Shown piece by piece: positions 34,300 to 43,169 of a stretch of DNA of 64,000 bases. The stretch covers positions 49,589 to 113,588 of the forward strand of contig NZ_AJKI01000022.1 in NCBI RefSeq assembly GCF_000259075.1. Direction: 5' to 3'. This DNA is from Marinilabilia salmonicolor JCM 21150. GTDB lineage: Bacteria > Bacteroidota > Bacteroidia > Bacteroidales > Marinilabiliaceae. The notes beneath the pieces were generated by a model. The model saw only the letters and a list, made by a program, of their open reading frames with translations. It did no database searches and was not told the origin of the DNA. Within the stretch, counting starts at the first letter, position 1, and each line of letters opens with the position of its first letter. A program made the position numbers and the translations under genes.

Positions 34300-34842
34300 T
34301 CAAATCCTCTTTTTTACCGCGGTAGCGGGATTACCCCGGTAAATTGTTAAAGGTTCCATAATCGCAGGAGCCACACTTTGAACAGAAAGTACAGAATGCG
34401 TGTGGCATACTGCATTTCCGGGAACAATAGCATTGGCTCCAATCCATACTCCATCTTCCATAACAATCTCTCCTACCATTAAATCAAAGGTCTCTTTTCT
34501 ATAATCGTGATTTCCACAAAGAAGAAGGGCCCCCTGCGAAAGACAACAGTTGGATCCGATTTTCACTTTTGTGAGGTTATCGATCCACACCTCCTCGCCT
34601 ATCCAGGTATAGTCTCCCACGCACAAATTCCACGGATATTTGATATTTACACGGGGCTTGACCACCACCCCTCTCCCAATTTCTGCCCCAAACACTCTTA
34701 ACAGAAAAACCTTAAACCCGGAAACCGGAAAAAACCCATTGGTAAAGAACAATGTATTTACATAATGCCAGGCAGTTCTCACGATCATGCCCCGACCGGG
34801 ATCAAACCAACTGTTATCGTATTTGGACAAATCAACCTGCAT
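34300..34842 (-). CDS. WcaF-like O-acetyltransferase (180 aa)
   Basis: A left-handed beta-helix acyltransferase close to putative colanic acid acetyltransferases. Hexapeptide-like repeats run from about residue 55 (IGRGVVVKPRVNIKYPWNL) to 165; the catalytic His is in LLLCGNHDYRKETF, and IGANAIVPGNAVCHTHSVLSVQSVAP carries late coils. It probably acetylates the exported polysaccharide or its precursor with acetyl-CoA. Convergent with the Wzi-like gene; its start is preceded by a hairpin repeat. Confidence 0.9.
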   Translation of the reverse strand: MQVDLSKYDNSWFDPGRGMIVRTAWHYVNTLFFTNGFFPVSGFKVFLLRVFGAEIGRGVVVKPRVNIKYPWNLCVGDYTWIGEEVWIDNLTKVKIGSNCCLSQGALLLCGNHDYRKETFDLMVGEIVMEDGVWIGANAIVPGNAVCHTHSVLSVQSVAPAIMEPLTIYRGNPATAVKKRI

Positions 34843-34879
34843 AATCTGATTTTTGATGTGAATATAATAAGAAACTGTT

Positions 34880-35094
34880 TAATGTTTGTCCATAAAGTAC
34901 CATTTACTGCGTTACGCTTGCCCGAAAATTCCTCATCCCGATTGTGCTTTTTGTTGGTTTTTTGTTCAAAAAAACCTTACAAAAGCTACTTCGGGACTGC
35001 TTATTTTCGGGCTTCGCAAGCCTTGTAACTGGCAATTTCTTGACAAACACATAACCAGAAACAAATTTTGCTTAGTTTATGGACAGACTCTAAT
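34880..35094. repeat. Long-hairpin repeat, copy 5 (arm type 1, long tip)
   Basis: In the reverse orientation to copy 7. Ends AATGTTTGTCCATAAAGT and, inverted, TTAATTAGAGTCTGTCCATA; arms CGTTACGCTTGCCCGAAAA and TTTTCGGGCTTCGCAAGCC; tip hairpin at 34932-34998 nearly identical to those at 17338 and 58955. Confidence 0.85.
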
Positions 35095-35291
35095 TAAGCT
35101 TCAGGCAATTCACCGTAGATCAAGCAAAACTGATAAAAATCAATTTCTCTGAAGAAAAACTCTTTACGTTAATTCATATTTATCGTAAATTATCAAAAAA
35201 TAGTTAACCTTATTATCCATTGGCAGACACCCTGATCAGCCTTTGGACGAGAGGCAATTTTCGCCAATGGATAATACTAAATCTCAATCAG

Positions 35292-36299
35292 ATGAAGGCA
35301 TTCAGGTATCTACTCAGCACACTGCTGCTTGTGGCCCTTCTTACAAGTTGCAGCAACAAACCCAAAATCGGGTTTTTGATGGACACACTCGAAATTGAAC
35401 GCTGGCAAAAGGACAAAGAACTGTTTGAAAAAAAGATAGAAGAGATGGGAGGAACAGTGATGGTAAGTGTGGCCGAAGGGAATTCACCGAAACAACTGGA
35501 ACAAGCCATGCAAATGATTTACGATCACGTGGACGTTCTGGTAGTAATTCCTGTTGACCTATTCTCTTCCAGGGACATCGTGCGCGAAGCCCACAAAAAG
35601 GATATTCCTGTAATTTCCTACGATAGAATGATCAGGGATTGTGATGTTGACTATTATGTATCCACTGATAACATTAACATCGGAGAGTTGCAGGCAGATT
35701 ATCTGTCCAAAATAACCCCTGTTGGGAAGTATGCACTCCTGGGAGGGCCTCAGAAAGACAACAACGCCGCGTTATTGCATCTGGGATGGATGAATGTGTT
35801 GCAGCCCCTCATCGAACGAAAAGATATAGAAATTGTTCTGGATCAATATGTGGAAAATTGGGATGCTGATGAAGCTTATGTCCTGGTTAACGATTATCTG
35901 AATAATTCCAACCCTGAACTGGACGCCATTATTGCAGGGAATGATCAACTTGCCGGAGGTGCTATCCGAGCGCTTCAGGAACATAATCTGCAACGAGAAG
36001 TATTGGTTGCCGGTCAGGATGCCGACTTGGAAGCCATCCGAAACATCGTAGCCGGTTATCAAACCATTACCATTTTTAAGCCCATTGATGCCATGGCCCA
36101 CACGGCTGCCGAAATGGCCATAAAAATGGCAGAAGATGAAGAAAAATTCAATACCAATGTAACCGTTCACAATGGATTTAAACTGGTACCCTCTGTTCTT
36201 CTCTCTGCCCAGGTCGTTGACCGTCAGAATATAAAAATGACCGTGGTATCAGAAGGTTTTGTGAATGAAGAGGAGATTTATGAATATGAGGTTGAGTAA
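35292..36299 (+). CDS. Orphan sugar-binding lipoprotein, XylF/RbsB-like (335 aa)
   Basis: The ATG at 35292 starts a lipoprotein signal (MKAFRYLLSTLLLVALLTSC). The mature part is a type I periplasmic binding protein of the Peripla_BP_4 group, most like D-xylose binding proteins: IGFLMDTLEIERWQKDKELF, VLVVIPVDLFSSRDIVREA, IPVISYDRMIRDCDVDYYVS, VLVAGQDADLEAIRNIVAG and TITIFKPIDAMAHTAAEMAI. No ABC ATPase or permease gene is adjacent, so it may be a lone receptor feeding a distant transporter or a sensor. Monocistronic in appearance; a strong hairpin follows. Confidence 0.9.
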   Translation: MKAFRYLLSTLLLVALLTSCSNKPKIGFLMDTLEIERWQKDKELFEKKIEEMGGTVMVSVAEGNSPKQLEQAMQMIYDHVDVLVVIPVDLFSSRDIVREAHKKDIPVISYDRMIRDCDVDYYVSTDNINIGELQADYLSKITPVGKYALLGGPQKDNNAALLHLGWMNVLQPLIERKDIEIVLDQYVENWDADEAYVLVNDYLNNSNPELDAIIAGNDQLAGGAIRALQEHNLQREVLVAGQDADLEAIRNIVAGYQTITIFKPIDAMAHTAAEMAIKMAEDEEKFNTNVTVHNGFKLVPSVLLSAQVVDRQNIKMTVVSEGFVNEEEIYEYEVE

Positions 36300-36403
36300 C
36301 TGGGATAGCTGTTAGCACATAGCTCATAGCTCTTGGCTCTTCCATCTGGTCCCTGACATAAAACAAGACAAGTGTAAGGGGCAAAAAATAGGATTCAGCC
36401 AAA

Positions 36404-36445
36404 GATGGTGGATTTTGAGATATGAAGGTCTCATAATCCACCATC
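36404..36445. repeat. 17-bp inverted repeat upstream of mnmE
   Basis: GATGGTGGATTTTGAGA pairs with TCTCATAATCCACCATC (one mismatch) around an 8-nt loop. No T-run follows, so it is not a classical terminator on the plus strand. It lies 15 bp before the possible mnmE -7 element. Confidence 0.7.
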
Positions 36446-36459
36446 CTGTTTATAAATAT

Positions 36460-36467
36460 TACATTTG
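36460..36467 (+). promoter_or_regulatory. Possible -7 element before mnmE
   Basis: TACATTTG matches TAnnTTTG, 17 bp before the start codon. No clear -33 element is seen, so the call is tentative. Confidence 0.35.
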
Positions 36468-36483
36468 CACAAAAAAGAATTCT

Positions 36484-37896
36484 ATGCTTCTTGAAGATAC
36501 CATATGTGCCATATCCACCGCTCCCGGAAGCGGTGCCATTGCCGTAGTCCGTATTGCAGGTCCCGAAGCTCTTTCTGTCGTGGAAAAGATATTTCGTCCT
36601 GCTTCTAAAAACAAAAAATTATCAGAACAACCTCCTCATACTGCTCACTTTGGAACCATTAACAACGGTAACAAAGAGATTGACGAAGTGGTGGTCACCA
36701 TTTTTAAAGGACCACGCTCTTTTACAGGCGACGACATCGCCGAAATATCCTGCCACGGAGCTCCCATTATCCAACAGGAAGTCCTTCACCTGCTCACCGA
36801 CAACGGCGCACGCCTGGCCCGCCCCGGTGAATTTACTCAACGTGCTTTTCTCAACGGGAAAATGGATCTTAGTCAGGCCGAAGCAGTAGCCGACCTCATT
36901 GCTGCCCGCAGTGAATCAGCACGACGCGTTGCCCTCAAACAAATGAAAGGTGGTTTTAGCAATGAACTCATCAACCTCAGAAGTAAATTGTTAGAGTTTA
37001 CCTCTCTGATTGAACTGGAACTGGATTTCAGCGAAGAGGATGTTGAGTTTGCCGACCGTGTGCAACTCATCGCACTGGTTGATGAGATTGATGGTGTTCT
37101 CAGTCGCCTGATCAGCTCTTTTTCACTGGGAAATGCCATCAAAAACGGTATCCCCGTGGCTATTGTGGGACATACCAACGCCGGAAAATCGACCCTTCTG
37201 AATGCATTACTCCAGGAAGAAAGAGCAATCGTTTCGGATGTTCACGGCACCACACGCGACGTGATTGAAGATGTGATGAACATTGAAGGCATCACTTTCC
37301 GTTTTATTGACACCGCCGGAATACGCGACACCATCGATAAAGTGGAGAGCATGGGAATCGCCCTCACATACAGCAAAATAAAGCAGGCCTCCATTGTAAT
37401 CCTGATGATGGATGCCCGCGATGAAGATGAGAAAATTCATCAGGCGGTTTCCGACGTTAAAAACCACATGGAAAACGATGATCAACAACTCATCGTGGTG
37501 ATTAACAAAACAGATTTGGTGGATCCCGAAACCACCGCCAAACGTTTTTCCGAAAATACTTTCCGCGAACTCACTGGCACTGATGCCATCGTTCCCCTAT
37601 CCGCCAAAAAACACATCAACCTGGAAGCTTTAACTTCCCAACTCCTGAAAACAGTAAATCTTGGGGCCCTGGATCACAACGAAGTGGTTGTCACCAATGC
37701 CCGCCACTACGAGGCCCTCAAAAATGCACGCGAAGGTATCCTTCGTACCCGCCAGGGACTTGAAACCGGCTTGTCGGGTGACTTTATTGCACAGGATATA
37801 CGGGAAGTGTTGCATTACCTGGGTGAAATTACGGGTCAGATATCTACGGATGAAGTGCTGGGGAATATTTTTAAGAACTTCTGTATCGGAAAGTAA
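36484..37896 (+). CDS. mnmE: tRNA modification GTPase MnmE
   Basis: With MnmG it installs the carboxymethylaminomethyl group at wobble uridine 34 of several tRNAs, using GTP and methylene-tetrahydrofolate. The start at 36484 gives MLLEDTICAISTAPGSGAIA, the typical N-terminus; a longer frame upstream runs over the hairpin. The N-terminal folate domain is followed by helices, the inserted G domain (GHTNAGKSTLLNALLQ; DTAGIRDT; NKTD) and the invariant C-terminal CIGK. Length of 470 is normal. Transcribed alone on the plus strand. Confidence 0.97.
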   Translation: MLLEDTICAISTAPGSGAIAVVRIAGPEALSVVEKIFRPASKNKKLSEQPPHTAHFGTINNGNKEIDEVVVTIFKGPRSFTGDDIAEISCHGAPIIQQEVLHLLTDNGARLARPGEFTQRAFLNGKMDLSQAEAVADLIAARSESARRVALKQMKGGFSNELINLRSKLLEFTSLIELELDFSEEDVEFADRVQLIALVDEIDGVLSRLISSFSLGNAIKNGIPVAIVGHTNAGKSTLLNALLQEERAIVSDVHGTTRDVIEDVMNIEGITFRFIDTAGIRDTIDKVESMGIALTYSKIKQASIVILMMDARDEDEKIHQAVSDVKNHMENDDQQLIVVINKTDLVDPETTAKRFSENTFRELTGTDAIVPLSAKKHINLEALTSQLLKTVNLGALDHNEVVVTNARHYEALKNAREGILRTRQGLETGLSGDFIAQDIREVLHYLGEITGQISTDEVLGNIFKNFCIGK

Positions 37897-38028
37897 TTAC
37901 TTACTGATTATTGGATTTACAGGCATCACCCTTTAAACTTGCCTGCGACGAAAATTAGTGGCACAAAGTTGGTAACGAATCAGCTGGGATACATGCATAT
38001 GGGAGAGCATCAAAATTACCAAAAAAAT

Positions 38029-38331
38029 GCCATCAGTGATAAGAATATAGGAAGGAATACTTCCTCTTAAATCCAGTAGCGTATGGATTTATATTGCTCC
38101 TCTGGAGTATTTAACAGGAGCCCAACTGAATAACTTAAGGCTATGTGAAACTGTTGTCGAATCTAAAGCGAAAACTTCATGTTTGATGTGCACATCGGGA
38201 ATTAAAAAATCCGCATATAATGACCTGATCTCCTGGATCATGTAGTTGCCAAGATCTGCAAAGATTGTTGAGTCTCTGTTCTCGTTAGCTCTTAATAGTG
38301 TGGATTGATTCAAATATTGCTTTATCCCAAG
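38029..38331 (-). pseudogene. IS4-family transposase remnant
   Basis: Translation on the minus strand gives TLLRANENRDSTIFADLGNY and HEVFALDSTTVSHSLKLFSW, the conserved block around the first catalytic Asp of DUF4372-type IS4 transposases, then KYSRGAI, an in-frame TAA at 38089-38091 where Lys is expected, and a continuation IHTLLDLRGSIPSYILITDG. Beyond this the similarity breaks up. Both ends of the gene are missing, so it is inactive. It directly abuts half of a family repeat at 38331-38379, which forms an artificial ATG-starting frame with it. Confidence 0.85.
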
Positions 38332-38379
38332 ATGATTATGCATATTTTCTTGTGACAATCGTTGCCATGCTCGTTTCAT
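38331..38379. repeat. ATGAAACGAGCATGG family repeat, half copy
   Basis: TTTTCTTGTGACAATCGTTG followed by CCATGCTCGTTTCAT matches the right half of the repeat at 40152-40242; the left half is replaced by the transposase remnant. Confidence 0.75.
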
Positions 38380-38692
38380 TGGCGGTTATTTATATTTCTT
38401 GACGTTTGAGGATCTCAACGTAATTTAGGACAGAAGCTGTCCAGTTTTTATTTCTCAAAAAGTCGAAGTGGAGCTTTTTCTGTATTTTCTTCTCAAGGTT
38501 TAACCGCCAGCATTGACAAATCATTAATTATGAGGTAAATTGTTAAAACACTCCAGTATGTGGCTTTTTCAACACTAATTAGCGAAGTGAATTGGTGCTC
38601 CCCATAATAGCCATAAAACAGTAAGTTGCTATGGGATTTTTGTAACACATAAATGACCATAGAAACGTTCAACACTATTTATTAAATTAGTT
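38380..38692. other. AT-rich intergenic stretch
   Basis: Between the transposase remnant and the AT-rich orphan gene nothing is recognised; composition already resembles the orphan gene. Together with the remnant it suggests an insertion boundary. Confidence 0.35.
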
Positions 38693-39895
38693 ATGAAAAA
38701 GCAATGTCCTGTTCCGATAAAAGGAATATTAAACGACCGAAAATCAGGTATCGGATTTGCAATGAACTCAGATGATAACCTAATTGGAATATGGGTTCCG
38801 AATCTGGATAGTCCATTTTTAACAAGTCCAACAAAATTATCAATGTATTGTGCTTTTAATAAAAATATACCAGATGAAGTTCCACTAATTGTAGGACAAG
38901 GAAAATATACAGTGTATGAAAATCCAGTTGATGGAGGTTCAGGATATGTATTATTGTTTAGTAAAGAAAATACCAAAGTTACAAACAAGAAAACATTTAA
39001 AAGTGTAAGTCAAGAAAATACCAACAATGATTTTCAGATAGTTGACAATAAACAAAAAAAAACAACTCAAATAAAAATCAAGCTAGATTCTTCCAAAATA
39101 ACTTACCCCAAATTTGGGGATTTACTTCTTTCAGACAAATACTCACAATTGCTTTCAAAAAAATGGACAATAGGCCATTTTAAGCTTGACAATGAAAAAC
39201 AAACCTTTTTATTAGTTCGAGCGGATAAACACATTCAAAAGCTCAAAAATGCACAAATGGAACTTGTATATTCATTTTACAAAATGCCTTCTGGTGGTGT
39301 ATTTGGCATGTTTTTAAATGTGTTTTCCAATGAATTATCCAAAGTATCTCCTCATGGATTTCCTGTATTTGAATTCCTGACAGGTTTAGATTATTCAGAG
39401 ACAGAGGAATTTATTAAAAATTTCCTTAAGCAGGATATTATACATATATGTTTCGCAGATAAATCAGATACAGCATATTATAAAGATATATCTGGCCAAT
39501 CAAAGAACTATTCTATTCCTAAATGTCAGTTTGAATTAAAGCATTCATTGGACATAAAGTTAAAAAAGACAATTCTTGAAAAATTCGAAGATTTACTTAA
39601 TTATCACAAAAAAACAGGTGGTAATTTCAATCAATGCATGCACGAATTAGATACATATTTTCCAATATCTGAAAGTCCAATTTTAAAGAATAAAGAACAA
39701 AGGATAGAAGTAAGTCTCCTCAAAAAACACACAAAAATACCTCATTTTCTTGTCGGCATCGTTTGGAGTATTTTTTCAGTATGGCTCTGTGCTCGAGAGA
39801 ATCAATATGGATGGATGATTTTACTTTTATTCTTAGGCTTTTTACCTTATTTATGTGAAGTCGTATTCTTTAGAAAAAAACAGATTACCAAATAA
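38693..39895 (+). CDS. AT-rich orphan protein with C-terminal membrane helices (400 aa)
   Basis: I recognise no family. The N-terminal 100 residues are beta-rich (MKKQCPVPIKGILNDRKSGI, GQGKYTVYENPVDGG), then a Lys/Asn-rich linker, a mixed domain with LVYSFYKMPSGGVFGMFLNV, an amphipathic helical stretch and two hydrophobic helices near 355-390 (IPHFLVGIVWSIFSVWLCA; GWMILLLFLGFLPYLCEVVFF) with a basic end. Codon use is visibly AT-rich compared with both neighbours. With an IS remnant on the left and repeats on the right it was probably acquired by transfer. The predicted membrane-anchored, mostly cytoplasmic layout is inference. Confidence 0.7.
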   Translation: MKKQCPVPIKGILNDRKSGIGFAMNSDDNLIGIWVPNLDSPFLTSPTKLSMYCAFNKNIPDEVPLIVGQGKYTVYENPVDGGSGYVLLFSKENTKVTNKKTFKSVSQENTNNDFQIVDNKQKKTTQIKIKLDSSKITYPKFGDLLLSDKYSQLLSKKWTIGHFKLDNEKQTFLLVRADKHIQKLKNAQMELVYSFYKMPSGGVFGMFLNVFSNELSKVSPHGFPVFEFLTGLDYSETEEFIKNFLKQDIIHICFADKSDTAYYKDISGQSKNYSIPKCQFELKHSLDIKLKKTILEKFEDLLNYHKKTGGNFNQCMHELDTYFPISESPILKNKEQRIEVSLLKKHTKIPHFLVGIVWSIFSVWLCARENQYGWMILLLFLGFLPYLCEVVFFRKKQITK

Positions 39896-39996
39896 ATTTT
39901 CTGAATAATCCTCCTCTGGTAACACAAAGCTTAAACTATAAACCTGAAATGCAGAGGTGGAAAACTCACTGGAATTTATTATTATTTTTAAAAAAC

Positions 39997-40011
39997 GCAC
40001 TTTATGAGTGC
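39997..40011 (+). terminator. Hairpin 1 after the orphan gene
   Basis: Stem GCACT/AGTGC with loop TTATG, followed by ATTTTATT. Confidence 0.45.
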
Positions 40012-40028
40012 ATTTTATTACAAATATC

Positions 40029-40051
40029 GCACTATCTGTAGTGCAATTTTT
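40029..40051 (+). terminator. Hairpin 2 after the orphan gene
   Basis: The same stem GCACT/AGTGC with loop ATCTGT, followed by AATTTTT; a tandem duplicate of hairpin 1, 18 bp further on. Confidence 0.5.
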
Positions 40052-40151
40052 CAAAAAACATTCTCCAGCAAAGAAAAAAAAACAGCATTTGTTATATTCA
40101 TTAACAAATAAAATCGCCGTTAAATGGAAAATTATATCTAACCTGAACTAT

Positions 40152-40242
40152 TCATAATTTATCTAAATTATTGGTAAGATGGAACTCGCATGCAAGAGTT
40201 TATACATGTTCTCTTGTGACAATCGTTGCCATGCTCGTTTCA
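40152..40242. repeat. ATGAAACGAGCATGG family repeat, copy 3
   Basis: The best-preserved copy: ATCTAAATTATTGGTAAGAT, GGAACTCGCATGCAAGAG, TTGTGACAATCGTTGCCATG, CTCGTTTCAT. The two ends are imperfect inverted repeats. It lies between convergent genes. Confidence 0.85.
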
Positions 40243-40272
40243 TTTAGCTAATGCTAATTAAAGGTATGAAAG

Positions 40273-40298
40273 AGCCCGGCATACAATCACACCGGGCT
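40273..40298 (-). terminator. Terminator of the VIT-vWA-TonB gene
   Basis: Stem AGCCCGG/CCGGGCT with a 12-nt loop, followed on the minus strand by CTTTC; 55 bp after the stop codon. Confidence 0.6.
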
Positions 40299-40353
40299 TA
40301 AATCTAAATCTGATATCTTTAACAGGTAAGTACTACATGATTTCCGATATTAT

Positions 40354-42795
40354 TCATTTCTCCTCACCCTTCTCCAACACAAAATTGATCGGCACCGTAT
40401 AAGATACCCGCACGGATTTTCCTCTTTGCGCACCTGGTTTCCACCGGGGCATGGATTTTACTATTCTGATGGCTTCCGCATCGAGTGAAGGCGAAATACT
40501 CCGTACAATTCTAACATCAACAATGCTACCATCGGTATCGATGACAAAGGAGACGTAAACACGACCTTGAATTCCATTTTCCCGTGCTTCGGGCGGATAT
40601 TGAATATTCTGCGTAAGATAATTATGCATCGCAACATCGCCTCCCGGAAATTCCGGCATATCCTCTACAATAAAAAAGACAGCGGATTCTTCACTTTCAT
40701 ATTCAGTCTGAATACCGGAGAAATAAATTTCAGTCTCCATCATAGCTTCACTATCTTCAATAATCAGGGCTTCTTCAAGCGCCACATCATCGTCAACAAT
40801 ATTCAACACATCGGTGACCTTAGGTGCAGGTGGCGGCGGTGGCTGGACTCTTTCCTGACTGGTAATGGGAATAATCTCCTCTTCATCCTCACCAATAGCA
40901 TAATTGCTTACACCTTCCGGCAAAGGATTAGGCTGTTTAACAGTCATTTGTTTCCCTCCCTTATTGGAAATCACGGAATCAACTGCAATAAATGAAGTGT
41001 ATTGAGTGAGAAGATTGTATTTCAGTCCGAGTTGAGTAATTTCCCTTTTAAGGGCTTCCTTTTTGTCAGAATTCCCATAGTCATAGCTGTCTAAAGAAGC
41101 ATAATCCCCCAGCAAACGAATTTTCTCTCTGGCCCAGAGATATTTCAACGCCATATTTTCCTGACCATCAGCTTTAATGTTCAGCGTTTTTGATATTTCA
41201 CTCCTCCCGGATGTTCCTGTTACTTTCAGAACACCTTTTGGCTCGCCACGATATTTTCCTGATATAATAATGGGTCTTTCGGCAAACAGATCAGGAATAT
41301 TTTCAGGCAGAACATCATAAGCCTCAAAACCTTCGAAGAAGTAATCGATGCCGGTTAATACAGGTTTAGAGATGTATTTTTCGAACCTCCCGGCCTGCTT
41401 AACAGCCTCGCCATTATTCATGGCCACAAAAGCTTCGCCATATCCCACGTGGGCCATTCCCTCTATCAGATGTCTGTTTACTCCACGTCCTATTCCAAAG
41501 GAAAAGAAGTTGGCATTTCCCAGGTTGTTGCGAATATAATCGAAGGTTTCATCCTCCACGGACACATAGCCATCGGTAAGAATAACAAACGACCGGGCAT
41601 AATTTTCACGTCCATTCAATCCCATGGCACTCTTCAGCGCATTGAGCAATTCGGTTCCTCCTCCTCCACGCCGGTTATCCATAAACTGAATGGCATCATC
41701 AATATTCGCCTCCGTAGCAGGCAATGATTCTTCATTATAGATGAAGGAACCGCCCGAAAAGAAGACAATATTGAAAAGATCTTTCCCGCGTAATCCGGAA
41801 AGCAGACTTTTCATCAATTTTTTGGAAATATCCAACGGAAAGCCGGACATAGAGCCGGAAATATCCACTATAAAGACATACTCACGGGCAGGAATATCTT
41901 CCGGCTGCACCCTTTCCGGAGGTTGCATCATGGCCAAAAAGAATTTTTCCCCATCCGGACTATCATACAACAAAACCCCTGTTTCAATCTGATCGCCTGC
42001 CAGACGATATTGCATCACAAAATCGCGGTTGCCCCCATAAGGTTCGTCCATAGATAATGATGCAGATGATTTCGCCTGATAATCTATTTTGTTACTGTGA
42101 GTCTCGCATCGAATATCCTGAATGGGCAAACCGGTATTCAACTCAATGTCGATATCAAGTGTGGAAGCTGGTTTTTCTCCTGCTTTAAGATAAGGGTTAC
42201 CGGTCCAGGTTTCTGTTGAAGCTTCGGCGATTTCTCCCTTACTTACGTATCGGGGACCAACCACGGTGGGATAAACGAATTCATATATTTTATCAGATGG
42301 CACCAGGAGCTCGGTGTACGACATCTTCACCTCAACTGTGGCCCCGGGCACAATATTGGCCACATTCATTTTGAAAACGTTTGGACGCTTTTCCTCAAGC
42401 AATGATGCTGTCCTCCCCTCCTTCTTTGCGTTCTCATATCGTTTTCTGGCTTTGTCTTTTTCTTCAATTTTGGCCGTAATAACTCTGTCACCCACTTTCA
42501 TCACCATTTTGTAAACGGCAGCTCTGGTAGAAGCAGGAAACACATAGATGGCCTCAATAACAGACTCACCTGTGTTGACGTAGGTTTGGTTGACCGTTAC
42601 ATCTGCAATAACCCCGGAAATTTCTACATCAACATCAGTCGATTTCAGTGGCAGGCTGGCTTTCTCATCCGCATCGGATAATACCACGAAATAGGGAGAA
42701 GCATTTTTGTCTTGTACCATGGCAGTAGTCATGATGCAACCAGACAAAATAATAAATAATACTGTTGCTTTGGATAAAAGATCTTTGGTTCGCAT
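40354..42795 (-). CDS. VIT - vWA - TonB C-terminal fusion lipoprotein (813 aa)
   Basis: A lipobox in LFIILSGC (Cys20) makes this an exported lipoprotein. Residues about 40-165 form a VIT domain (TYVNTGESVIEAIYVFPAST; ENAKKEGRTASLLEEKRPN). A von Willebrand A domain follows with a complete MIDAS start at 311-317 (VDISGSMSG) and FVILTDGYVS. A Pro-rich segment (QERVQPPPPPAPKVTDVL) leads to a TonB C-terminal domain at about 725-810 (QYPPEARENGIQGRVYVSFV; RWKPGAQRGKSVRVSYTVPINF). There is no TonB transmembrane anchor other than the lipid. Such fusions may couple metal-dependent adhesion to envelope partners; substrate unknown. Single gene with its own terminator. Confidence 0.9.
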   Translation of the reverse strand: MRTKDLLSKATVLFIILSGCIMTTAMVQDKNASPYFVVLSDADEKASLPLKSTDVDVEISGVIADVTVNQTYVNTGESVIEAIYVFPASTRAAVYKMVMKVGDRVITAKIEEKDKARKRYENAKKEGRTASLLEEKRPNVFKMNVANIVPGATVEVKMSYTELLVPSDKIYEFVYPTVVGPRYVSKGEIAEASTETWTGNPYLKAGEKPASTLDIDIELNTGLPIQDIRCETHSNKIDYQAKSSASLSMDEPYGGNRDFVMQYRLAGDQIETGVLLYDSPDGEKFFLAMMQPPERVQPEDIPAREYVFIVDISGSMSGFPLDISKKLMKSLLSGLRGKDLFNIVFFSGGSFIYNEESLPATEANIDDAIQFMDNRRGGGGTELLNALKSAMGLNGRENYARSFVILTDGYVSVEDETFDYIRNNLGNANFFSFGIGRGVNRHLIEGMAHVGYGEAFVAMNNGEAVKQAGRFEKYISKPVLTGIDYFFEGFEAYDVLPENIPDLFAERPIIISGKYRGEPKGVLKVTGTSGRSEISKTLNIKADGQENMALKYLWAREKIRLLGDYASLDSYDYGNSDKKEALKREITQLGLKYNLLTQYTSFIAVDSVISNKGGKQMTVKQPNPLPEGVSNYAIGEDEEEIIPITSQERVQPPPPPAPKVTDVLNIVDDDVALEEALIIEDSEAMMETEIYFSGIQTEYESEESAVFFIVEDMPEFPGGDVAMHNYLTQNIQYPPEARENGIQGRVYVSFVIDTDGSIVDVRIVRSISPSLDAEAIRIVKSMPRWKPGAQRGKSVRVSYTVPINFVLEKGEEK

Positions 42796-43169
42796 GGTAA
42801 AGTGCTTTAGGAGGGTTTGACAATAAAAGAAGAAGAGAGCAACAATCAGGCTGTTAAGCCGATGTTAAGATCCTGTTACCTTTACCTAAAGCTACCACAA
42901 AAGAGACTGAAAATAAACAGTGCACACGAATATTTGAATATTTTAAAAGAATGTTAAGTTTGGTTAACCATTGGAGGTGTTTTTCTATTTTTCTTCACAA
43001 CACCCACTGATAGACATTTTAGCCAAAATATTTCAGAAGAGTATAAAAACTATTTATTACATATTTTTAACAAAATTCTCTAATAAGAACCGAAAATTAT
43101 GTTGGATTTCAACTAAAAATAATGTTATTTCAAGCTTTCCTCTTCGACACATGAACTCTTAGCTCCTAT
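42796..43169. other. Intergenic region
   Basis: No gene, hairpin or repeat is recognised in these 374 bases; it includes the unassigned promoter of the VIT-vWA-TonB gene. Confidence 0.4.

Noticed and set aside
38089..38379. Open frame starting MKRAWQRLSQEN on the minus strand
   Set aside because: Its start is part of an intergenic repeat and the rest is a transposase fragment with a premature stop.
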